Of a stretch of DNA of 64,000 nucleotides, positions 54,735 through 64,000 are shown in pieces. A program made the position numbers and the translations under genes. Below the pieces are notes generated by a model. It made no database searches. It saw only the letters and a program-made list of their open reading frames with translations, and had not been told where the DNA came from. The stretch comes from Limnephilus marmoratus (taxonomy: Eukaryota; Arthropoda; Insecta; Trichoptera; Limnephilidae), in the NCBI GenBank assembly GCA_917880885.1, contig OU862933.1:12057679-12121678 (forward strand), in the 5' to 3' direction. Position 1 is the stretch's first letter, and every line of letters begins with the position of its first letter.

Positions 54735-55330
54735 AAAACTAGCTGGTTCCCGGCATGCGTTGCTATGTCATTTAATAATTAAATTGTTCCTCCCTGCGTG
54801 TCCTTTCCCATTCGTCCCGTTCCCCTTCCACCTCCCCTTCCTCTCCCGCGTGCCCTTCCCCTCTCTAGTTCCAACTATACCTCCTCCACCTTCCCCTCCC
54901 CACTCCATTCCCCCCTTCCCCAGTCCCTCCCGACTTCCCCTCCCCCTCCCAGGTTCCTCTTTCCCCTTCCGGGTTCACCCCCCCCTCCCTAGAACCCCCT
55001 ACCGAGTTCTCCTCCCCCTCCCCCATTCCGCATTCCATACATTCAGTCCCAGTACATTCAGTTTTCAAACAGCTCGCGTGCCACATACCTATTGCTTTTT
55101 TTATACAAATTTCACAATGCCAGTGCTCACCAGTAGTTTTATACAAACCTTTTCCTGACAATAACGTACACAATAAAAAAAGAATTATCCAATTTGGTGC
55201 AGTCGTTCGGAAGTTATGCGCGTACATACATTTCGGCGATTCATTTTTATTTATATAGATAGAAGATAGAAGAAGAAGATAGAAGATAGAAGAAGAAGAT
55301 AGATAGATAGATAGATAGAAGATAGATAGA
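54735..55330 (+). mobile_element. NA1-type element with short 7-mer tail
   Basis: AAACTAGCTGGTTCCCGGCA, TGTCCTTTCCCATTCGTCCC, a long C/T-rich interior, ACAGCTCGCGTGCCACATAC, GCCAGTGCTCACCAGTAG, GGCGATTCATTTTTATTTAT, then about 75 bp of AGATAGA/GAAG repeats. Confidence 0.7.
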
Positions 55331-55499
55331 TTATCTTGTCGCTGTACTGAAAAACGACAAATTGTTTTTTAAATAACATATTTAATATCAACAATTCACT
55401 AAATAAAAATATGAGTTGTAAAGATTGTTTAGTTTTTAATTTTATTTTTTTATGATAAGAAACAAAGAAGTTACAGATTTATGAGACGATAATGAGCAT

Positions 55500-55705
55500 T
55501 TGCAACCACTGTGCGTTGCTTGGCTCTAACCGTGTTTGGCGACCAGATCTGAATAGTCAGGTACTTTCCCACCTTTCAAATTCCCATCTCCTTCCCCTTC
55601 CACTACCTTCAGCCTCACAACATATCATACCCTAATTGGGGATGCCACAGTCTCGCTGGCTCCAGGCGGGAGCAGTTGGGACTCTTATGCGGTACATAAA
55701 CTACT
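55500..55705 (+). mobile_element. SK repeat copy
   Basis: CAGATCTGAATAGTCAGGTA, CTAATTGGGGATGCCACAGT, CTCGCTGGCTCCAGG, CTCTTATGCGGTAC match 51490-51655. It ends 105 bp upstream of the first detected exon of gene D. Confidence 0.55.
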
Positions 55706-55810
55706 ACTACATTACACATAATTATTAATAAAGTGTTTATGTTAATTGTTACAGGTTTACTAGAAGCTAAAGCAGTCAATATAGTGCCATTTTACTAACA
55801 TTTTACCTAG

Positions 55811-58800
55811 AACACGATTATCAGAACATAAAGATGGCTGACAGATGTGAACCACAGAGTAAGTCCAATAATGCTTGAATGGTATTAACTTGCCGAAAAT
55901 ATACCTTTTACCCCCCTTACTAATAAATGTGTTTTAAATTTAACGTGACTGATAAACCACCATTTGTGTACGGTAAACAGTTGTGTTAAATTTATTAGTA
56001 AGGCTCTTAAAATTCGTTAATTTAATATTTCACTTTATATGATGTAAATCAAGTTTTCACCATTTAAGTGCCCAAGCAAACTTGCTCTTCTAAATTAAAA
56101 AGAAAATGGAAAATATGTCTTCTTGCTATAGATATAAATAAAAATGATTTGCGTAAATGTATGTAGGTACGCGCATAACTTCCGAACAACTTTACCTATT
56201 TCATTCAAACTTTGGGGATTTGATGTGTGCATGCCCGCGAAGGTTTCTATTTATAAAGGTGAGCTCTGGCATTATGAAATTTGTATAAAAAAATTGCAAT
56301 AGGTGGCACGCGAGCTGTTTGAAAACTGAATGTACCGATACTGAATGAATCGAGTGCGGGAGGGGGTAGGGGAACTCGGGAGGGGGCTTGGCGGGCGGGG
56401 AAAGTTTGCTACAGTTTTGAAAATAAGTACAAATTACAAATATATATTTTCAAAAAGGCTTCCATTTCGAGATGATTTAAAAATATTTTTTGAAAATTTG
56501 GTGCGGTTTTGAAAATGTGAACTGCAATAGAGAACTCCAGTCCAGTTTTTTATTTTTTTTAATGAATAATGACCTTCTAACTTAAATAACTGCATTTTTT
56601 ACTGAGTTAGTTTTAATAGTTAAAATAATAGAGTGAAAGCTTTAATTTATCAAGATCCCCGAAAACCACCGCATGTAAAGTGAATCGTGTGACATCACTC
56701 CTGAAAAGCTACTATAAGATCGGGTAATCAGCTGATCAACTGCCGCCATTTTGAAATTCGGTGTTCGAAGTATTCTCCCTAGAGTAGCATTAATATTTTT
56801 TTTTTGTGCAGTGTTTTTGAATATTTTCAATAATAGAGATAAACCTAATAAGAGATACCTTTATTTTTGAAACTGAATTGTTTAGGTCAAAATAATGTTT
56901 CAATAAACACTAGAATTAAATCTCTATAAACAGTATGTAAATAAACGAATAAATTAATACGACAGCTTGTGTCATACCAATATTCCCATACAATGACTTT
57001 ACGATGATGTCACGACACGACGATCAGTGACGTCACCACTAAACATTTTAATACTACCAACTTGACGGCATGGACATGGAAATTGACTTTTTAAAAACTC
57101 TGCGTTTAATATTATTTAATAAAACTTATATATTCAGAATCAGCGTTTATTGGTCTATATTCTATATGACCATATTTTGTTAAAACCATAATATTTTTCA
57201 CTGGAGTTCATTATTACAAAGTTTTTGAAAAATGCATGGTTTTTTAAAATGCAAAAAACAAGTTTTTCGGAAAATTATTGCGGTTTTGAAAATACACATG
57301 TACAATTCAAAAGACCAATAAAATCCTTCCTAACTCGAAAACATCAGCATTAAAAGTGAGCACGTTGCTTTGTTTTTGACTGTTCACTTTATCTTTTAGA
57401 ACCTGCTCCTAGAGGACTACTGGGCGGCATAGTAGGGGGTGTCGCCAATGTGGGCATAGGGGTCGTCGGCATTACAGGAGCAGTGGTGGGTGGAGTGGCA
57501 GGAGCAGTGGTCGGAGGAGTAGTCGGGGCGGTCCAAGGAGCCGACCAAGGAGCTGGACTCGGTAAGAAAACATTCAACTACATGTAATTTTTTAAGCTCT
57601 ACCACGTTGATTTGTAGGGTTCTATGACACAACAGAAAAGTGACAAAACAAAGCATGGGAGAAAAATGGAACCTAAACTAAACCTAACCAGTTATTTTAC
57701 CATGTTCTGATTTGTCTCTATTCTGTTTTTTCTGGTTACTGATTTAAATTTGAATACATCATATATAAATTTGTCTCAGTATTTTCGGCATGAGAGATGA
57801 TTAAACCATAGATTGGTTGAACACATGTTTCACTAGCGTACATAAATAATAACATTGGTCCAAGAACCGCGCCTTACAAAATTCAACGTATCTGGCAAGC
57901 GATTAGTCAAATATCTTCGGAGCGGCATACTCCATTTCTACCGATTTATTGCATATTTACCTTACACACTAACAGCCTTACTAAAAACAAAAAGCCTTAA
58001 CGATCGTTGGACGGCATATCTGTTGTTTGCGCGGTGTACTGCATTTTTACATGATTACTAATAATATGATCACATTGTTGTGTTCGTGACGTGCGGAATT
58101 TCATGCGCAGTTATTTAATGTTTTAAAACATGATTTCTGTTTAAATGATCGATTTACTATTATGAATTAATATAATTTCTGTGCTTTTATAATGTCTCTG
58201 TTGTTCTTTAATTTTTTTTTTGTTAAAAAAAATATAGTTTATTTCTAGTGATCGACTAGAAATAAACTATATTTTTCGGTTCGGTTTTGGTTTCGGTTTC
58301 GGCAAGTTTCGGCAAAAGAATCTAGTTTCGGCATCAGTTTCAGCATTGAATAATAGGACTGTGTTTTTTAATTTTCGAATTTTCAGAAATTTTTTGACCA
58401 TTTAATGGAATATGTTTACGGTAAGCTGTTTTTTTCAACTTTTTTCATGTTTGAAGCTTAAAATACTCACGAAAACACGAAAATACTCGTATATTTAAGT
58501 TACGAAAATCTGAACGGTTATTTTATCTAGTTTCTAAAATGGTACTTGTTTTTACGAAATCTTCAAAATAAGAAATATACAAGACATTTAAAATGCGTTG
58601 GAAAAATTCCAAAATTCGTTCAGAAATGATTAACAAAACATTCGTACACATGAGATAAACTACCCTCTCAGGCTGTGTAAGCAATGTGAATTTCTTTACA
58701 TGAATAATTTTTTAATTAGTAATGTTTCAAATCCACGCTCGTTTACCAATTGAATAAAATTTTCACGGGGTTTTTTAGTAAGGCTGTTTAAGTTTTAAAG

Positions 58801-61800
58801 CTCTTAAAAATATATGTCATTCTTGAAGATAATATCTATACATTTTCAGCGCCGAAATGAAAATTATATGAAATTCCCTCGATAGAAAAAAATCGCAAAG
58901 TGTGCTCCGAAAATTATTATAAACACATTTGTTTCAGTTATTTTACAAGTTATATGTATGAGAAAAATCACAGTGTTTCTTTAAACGCTGTTTTAGACAA
59001 CCCCCTCAAGATTTTTGCTATATTTTAAACGAGTCGTATTTTATCAAATATTTTCACAATTTTCGCTTAATTATTATCGATTTTAACATTAGCGCGCTCT
59101 CCCTAACATCCGTATTTACATGACTCCTTATGTGGTGTAACATCTTTCTTGTTTTTCTGTAGTGTCAATGCATTCAAAATGGCTGGTTTTCCTTTGTGTT
59201 TATAGAAAATTTTAAAGTCGTGTAATTCAGTTAATATTGCTTGCCGACGCCTAATTCTTTCAGATTCGGATTTTCCGGCCCATAGTTAGTATAAAAATAA
59301 CTAGTTTTATTATCTAGGAACGCCGCCCCTAAACCGAACTTTACCCTTTTATTATCCCAAATCTTAATATTCTATATTATATAAGACTAATTTATAAATA
59401 TAATTTTTATTTATTTACTAGCTGATCCGGCGAACTTCGTACCGCCTCAGAATCAAAAACTGTTGTCAACTTTTTAGCTGAATTGATCTAAATTGTTTCT
59501 CCCTGCGTATCCTTTCCCCTCTCGCGTTCCCTCTCCCTCTCCCTCTCCCGACTCCACTTCTCCCCTTCCCCCCCACCCCCCCCCCCCCCTCCCCCCTCCC
59601 CCGGTTCACAGTTCAATATTATACCCCTTACAATACTGCTGCAGTTCTTTCAAAATAGGAGAATTCGTTCCATACAAAATGTATGGGGAAAATAATTTTC
59701 TTCGGAGTGGAACACCCTTTACTTTTAGGGGTATGAAAAATAGATGTTGGTCGATTCTCAGACTTACCAGATAAGCACACAAAATTTCATCAAAATTGGT
59801 CCAGCCGTTTCGGAGGAGTATGGTAACAAACACCGTGACACGAGAATTTTATATATTAGATCAACTGTCTTATAAGACCCTTTACACGATTTAGGTAGCT
59901 ACTATTAAAAAATACACACATACAATAGTAAAAAATTATAAGAGTGCAAAGATGCTGAAATTTAGGGTAAACGTAATAATACTGAAAATTCAAGAAAGAT
60001 TTTATTATTTAAATTGATTATATTCATATTACAACTTACAATACTACGCCAAGCTTGCGTAGAGAAATAAACTAGACACATAATGATAAAATAAATAGAA
60101 GGAAAGTACGGGTAAATTTAAAAGAAACTCTTGCTCGTAAAGTGGCGTACTGGATGGATAAAAGAATATTAAAATTTGTTTTTATTTTTTTTTTTCTTAC
60201 GAAGCTGAAGGATAGATCAAAAATTTTTTTAAAAACATCGTCCAGTAGAATCGCGAGTCTAAATTTAAACGGAATTGATAAATGTCGCTACGTTGCGTTG
60301 GGTCGCTACGCATCCAGTATCTAAGGAAGTAGCGGGTTAAGAGGAGTGCAGAGGACGTCCCAGTTCTAAAACTAGTTAAAAAAACATTTATAAATTTTCA
60401 ATACTGATGCATGTGTGTAATTATACATTTAAACGTGTCCTCTTTAAAATTATTTACTTCTACGCAATGTTGGTAAAATGAAGTAGTGAAATTCTACGAC
60501 ACATAAAGCTTAATGAAATTTAATCAAAAACATATAAAGCATAGTGAAGTTTTTTTTTTATTATTCTTCATTTTAAGCACCCGCTAAACTGCCAAAGCAA
60601 TTTGTCAGCAGGTCAATTTAACAATATTAATATAACATTAAATCACAAATATAACAAGAAACCACAATATACAAAATAGATACAGAAGAATAACTTTTAA
60701 ATAGCTACAATACAAAGGCATAAAATATACAGATAGACAGATATAACACAGGCAAATTACTTTTAGTCATATTTATACATAAGATTACAAACAATATCAG
60801 TATAAAAAGTTTTGATCCATTAACCGTTTTTTTATTTTTTTTTTAAATCGGTGGTGCAATTTGATTCGATTTTTATGTTCACTGGTATCTTATTAAATAT
60901 AGTAGGGACAAGATAAGTGAATGTCCGTTGTCCGTATTTATTTATAATTTTCGGAACAGATAAACCCTCATTTTTACTAAATCTAGTGCCATGTGCATGG
61001 TCAACTTTTTCTTTATATATTGAATCCGACAAAAGGTTTTGGCATACAATTTTAAACCATAATATCCCTCGAACAGGTAATATATTAACTGATTCATATA
61101 ATAATTTTATGTCTCTTCTTTGTGCATAAATACTTTTCTTTACCAAGAGCTTAGTCAAAGAGTTTTGAATTGTTTGAATGCAACCTATATTTGTCTTGCA
61201 CGAGTTTCCCCAAGACGTTATTCCATATCTGATAGTAGATTCCGCTAATGACAAATAAATTATTTTTAACGTACTTATGGGCATGAAATATTTAATTTTG
61301 TAAATTTGCCTTGCAATAGCTCGTAGGCGTTTGCAGACGTTGCTTATGTGAGTATCCCATTTCATATGCGTATCTACAGTTATCCCCAAATATATGTACG
61401 TTTGTACAATTTCAATGGTTCCGCATTTGCAGGATTGTGACGAATTGTGTATACACTCAAATGTATGCGATTTTATTACAGGCGTGATGGTATATTTGGC
61501 ATGTGGAGATCGTATGTGCATTAATTTATTTTTTTGGAATTTATTATAAGACCCGCATCATGTGACCATTTCTGTAAGGAAAGAAAATCGTGCTGCATGA
61601 GTTTTATTGCAATCCATAATTCTTCATGCGAAATGACTAGTGCCGTATCATTTGCATAAACATAATGTTTGACAAATATGAAAATTTTATTCATGAGTGA
61701 AACGAATATTATGTATAATGTTGGGCCGAGAATTGAGCCCTGTGGGATGCCTGTTCACATATATTTAGCTTTGCTGTAAGTTTGAAAGAGTTTCACTTTT

Positions 61801-62532
61801 ATTTGTCGATAGTTTAAATAGTTTTTGAGTAGTTCTAGTAATTTTCCCCTAATTCCTATCGCCTCCAATATCTGTAATAGTTTTGTCGGATCAATGGTAT
61901 CAAACGCTTTAGAGTTGTCTATGAATAAAACCAGAATATGTTTTTTATTATTGAGTTCTTGATTTACGTAATTCGAAAAGTCTTGAACAAAAAAAAACAC
62001 ATAAAGCATAGTGAAACCGAATAAAAAACTTATGAAGCATTGTGAAATTTAATGAAAAACATATAAAGCATAGTGAAGTTCAACAAAAAACACGTAAAGC
62101 ACAGTGAAACTGAAAAAAAACTCATGAAGGGTAATGAAATTTAACGAAAAATATATAAATCATTGTTAAATTCAATTAAATAAAAAACACAAAGCATTGT
62201 GAAATTCATCGTAAAACACACAGAGCATAGTAAAAATCCAGTAAAGACGATGAAAAAGCGTTCAGTATGCACACTTGAGTATTAAACTATTGTAACCTTT
62301 ATTTAGTTTATTTTTAAGAAACATTTTATGTCTTTAAAATGCCAGTTGCAGACATTGAAACTTCCAGTAAAATACATTGGTACATTTTTTTGTTACAGTT
62401 CAAGGACAATTGCCAGGAGGATGTAATCATAAAAAGGGCGATTCCCATTGCCATTGTCCACCGCAATGTCCCCAAGGTCCACCTCAATGTCCCCCTGGTC
62501 CACCTCATCAAGTTAGACCCTTGGATGAATAG
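55811..62532 (+). CDS. Gene D: small Gly/Val-rich protein with Cys/His/Pro tail
   Basis: Exons: 55811-55858, 57400-57561, 62399-62532; introns GT-AG, phase 1. The first acceptor has a perfect TACTAAC branch site, and its exon reads (E)HDYQNIKMADRCEPQ, resembling exon 2 of gene C ((E)HGLQGSASLS). A signal-peptide exon upstream is therefore likely, but I could not find it. If the internal ATG at 55834 is used instead, the product is 106 residues. Exon 57400 codes for a continuous hydrophobic Gly/Val/Ala stretch (LLGGIVGGVANVGIGVVGIT, then VVGGVAGAVVGGVVGAVQGA) with GxxxG spacing. The last exon codes for a Cys/His/Pro tail (GGCNHKKGDSHCHCPPQC, then PPQCPPGPP), which could bind metal or form crosslinks. 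Poly(A) signals lie at 62593 and 62659. Intron 2 (4.8 kb) is full of repeats. A membrane-active or structural role is inferred. Confidence 0.65.
56150..56405 (-). mobile_element. NA1 copy in an intron of gene D
   Basis: Minus-strand marks: CAGCTCGCGTGCCACCTATT, AATGCCAGAGCTCACCTTTA, then GCATGCACACATCAAATCCC and GCGCGTACCTACATACATTT. Opposite orientation to the gene. Confidence 0.65.
58228..58276. repeat. Perfect 22-bp inverted repeat with 5-bp loop
   Basis: AAAAATATAGTTTATTTCTA (first 20 of 22) at 58228-58249 is exactly complementary to 58255-58276. It is followed directly by a TTTCGG-rich stretch (58277-58345; GGTTTCGGTTTCGGCAAG). It lies in intron 2 of gene D. Confidence 0.9.
59410..59870 (+). 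mobile_element. NA-type non-autonomous element
   Basis: Begins TTTACTAGCTGATCCGGCGA and CTTCGTACCGCCTCAG, has a C/T-rich interior including a C-run at 59570-59600, then TCCAGCCGTTTCGGAGGAGT and GTAACAAACACCGTGACACG. It lies within intron 2 of gene D. Confidence 0.65.
60482..62250. repeat. About 31-bp tandem repeat, split by a LINE
   Basis: The unit is like ACATAAAGCATAGTGAAATT plus AATCAAAAA. Two copies stand at 60500-60548 and about eight at 62000-62250. The LINE at 60549-62000 was inserted between them. Confidence 0.8.
60549..62000 (-). pseudogene. CR1-like LINE in intron 2 of gene D
   Basis: On the minus strand: LVLFIDNSKAFDTIDPTKLL (61755-62009 frame), a stop, then GIPQGSILGPTLYIIFVSLM, YANDTALVISHEEL, and the frame 61521-60832 with LGITVDTHMKWDTHISNVCK and LAESTIRYGITSWGNSCK. 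The catalytic box reads YANDT instead of YADDT, so the polymerase is inactive even apart from the stops. It is flanked by ATAAAGCATAGTGAA (60534-60548 and 62001-62015). It opposes the gene's direction. Confidence 0.75.
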
Positions 62533-62592
62533 AATAGGAACAATACTTTAACATAAGTTCTTGCGATGTTATGAGGGGTGGGGCGCGTACAC

Positions 62593-62664
62593 AATAAATA
62601 CACAAAATAGTATTATGTTAGTTATATTCCTGCTATATTGTTACCTTCCTATATGCTGAATAAA
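62593..62664 (+). terminator. Two poly(A) signals of gene D
   Basis: AATAAA at 62593-62598 and at 62659-62664, respectively about 61 and 127 bp past the stop codon. Confidence 0.6.
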
Positions 62665-62747
62665 TACATCCCTGTGCCTCCTTTATCCTTTTTAAATTGA
62701 TTCACCATTGAAGAAGCTCTATGCGCTGTAGGCAAAATATATGCACA

Positions 62748-64000
62748 TTAAGGTGGTCCAAAAAAATTTTATTATTATTTTTCATTTGGCCACCCCGTGA
62801 ATTTGTTACATGTATTCATAGAAATAACATAGTAAAATTTCAGCGAGATAGCTCAAGTAGAAAGGGGTGCTCAATCGAGTGTTGTTTTTGAATATTTTTT
62901 GTGTAAAATGCCTAATTTTAACTTTTTGCTACAGGCCAGTTTCGTGTGTTAAACTATTAAATAAATATTAAAATAAATCACTGAAGAGTTTTACAAATTT
63001 GGACAGTATTTGATACTTATTTAGTGAACTGTCAAGTGGATCAGTGTAATAAAATGTGTTCATCTACTCGAAAAAATACGAAATTTTTCTACTTGGGGTT
63101 CGACATATTGAGCCATTGATGAGGCTTAACCAACATCCTACTCTTCGACAAGTTTTACTCCGTTATCACTATATATTAAATGATTCCAAAAATGTGAAAG
63201 ATTCCGCGCATGTACTTATTCAAGAACTTATAAAAGTATGGAGTAAATCGAGTATTCCGACCAGACAATAAAATCACTGCATTGAAAAACTGATTAAGTT
63301 TCTTAAGAATTGGCTGCTATTGAAGAAACATAGAGGTAGAAATTCTGAAGCACAAAGAAAAGGAGAATATTTGTTTAAAAAAGAACTAGACAAACTTTTT
63401 GATATTGCCCATGCAAGCGCTTTGAATTTAATAAAAATTGCGGAAAACAGAGCGTTTCTCTTCGATCAAAGATGAGAACGTAAGATGATTATGACCTCAA
63501 TCGACAAGAAACTAGAAAAGGTCAAAGAAAGTTCTCTAAAACGGAAACAAAGATCTGAAGAATTGAAAGAAATGGCTGCTAAACGTAATGCTTCATCTTC
63601 GGTGGTGTCGAGACAAGGGTTAGAACTTGAGTGCAGCTTCAGTAGCACTTCTAGTAATGCTAGCATATTAGAGGATAAGTCGAAAGATAAGTTTGTAGTG
63701 CGTTGAGCTGTCTACAAGTGACATATTTACACAATACGTTACCAGTGCGCTTGATCGTAACAAGATTTAAACTAACCAAGAGAGAAGAAAAACAAATTGT
63801 TCGATTTGTTAGTTATCATCTACACCAAAGTTTGAATCGAAGCGTCTTTGGCAGCAGATGCACCAGTAAATGACTTAATACTTTGGAAGAGCTTAAAATT
63901 GTACGAAGCCATTAATTCCGAAATCAGTATAGCAGCTAGGGCTGTCTTAGAGCGTCACTTATGGTATTTGTCAGATGAACTAGTTGCATTTTCCTTGTTT
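62748..64000 (+). pseudogene. Decayed multi-copy gene, probably mobile-element derived
   Basis: Successive frames read HIEPLMRLNQHPTLRQVLLR, a stop, IEKLIKFLKNWLLLKKHRGR, KKELDKLFDIAHASALNLIK and FDQR, a stop, IDKKLEKVKESSLKRKQRSE, and near the end APVNDLILWKSLKLYEAINS and LERHLWYLSDELVAFSLF. I recall this order (LFDIAHADAL, HLWYLSEEL) from a high-copy gene family in insect genomes that behaves like a transposon passenger or transposase-associated gene. I cannot name it. Several stops and frameshifts make it non-functional. It runs off the window. TTAAGGTGGTCCAAAAAAA at 62749 could be the element's end. Confidence 0.5.

Overview
This looks like a repeat-rich stretch of an arthropod, most likely insect, nuclear genome. 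It is very AT-rich, has spliced genes with GT-AG introns, and is dominated by retroelement debris: RTE, CR1/jockey-type and R4-type LINEs, tRNA-headed SINEs, Penelope-like pieces, mariner, hAT-like and Harbinger-like elements, and long micro- and minisatellites. I see no bacterial, viral or organellar signature, and I cannot name the species or order.

The host genes I can support form a loose family of four. Three are on the minus strand: C (22356-24808), A (36340-38957) and B (46192-47407). One, D, is on the plus strand (55811-62532). C, A and B each have a TATA box a short distance upstream and a first exon coding for a hydrophobic signal peptide. All the introns found in the four genes are phase 1. 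The proteins share a hydrophobic Gly/Val/Ala segment of GVVGG type (glycine-zipper-like), followed by low-complexity tails: Asn/Gly/Gln 18-residue repeats in A and B, Ser/His/Gly-rich in C, Cys/His/Pro-rich in D. They are probably secreted structural or coating (silk-like, adhesive or matrix) proteins, but the function is not known from sequence. A and B lie in a tandem segmental duplication (about 36.2-41.9 kb and 46.0-49.0 kb).

Layout: 0-5 kb is AT-rich with no supported gene. 5.2-8.5 kb is a CR1-like LINE with a 0.9-kb 9-mer tail and a nested RTE. 9-18 kb is a mosaic of LINE/SINE fragments, a mariner relic and a GC-rich hAT-like element. 19-22 kb holds minisatellites and a broken jockey LINE. 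22.3-24.9 kb is gene C. 26-31.5 kb holds a MITE, a jockey fragment, and a CR1-like LINE interrupted by an R4-like LINE. 32-36 kb holds repeats, an orphan core promoter, a perfect hairpin and five 72-bp tandem copies. 36.2-49 kb is the duplicated A/B region with SINE, Penelope-like and minisatellite insertions between. 49.4-50.3 kb is a 7-mer satellite. 50.3-55.7 kb is repeats. 55.8-62.5 kb is gene D, with LINE-filled introns. 62.7-64 kb is a decayed copy of what is probably a mobile-element-associated gene.

Limits: exon structures were read by eye from splice consensus and phase. Element family names come from remembered motifs and no database was searched. Boundaries of old repeats are approximate.
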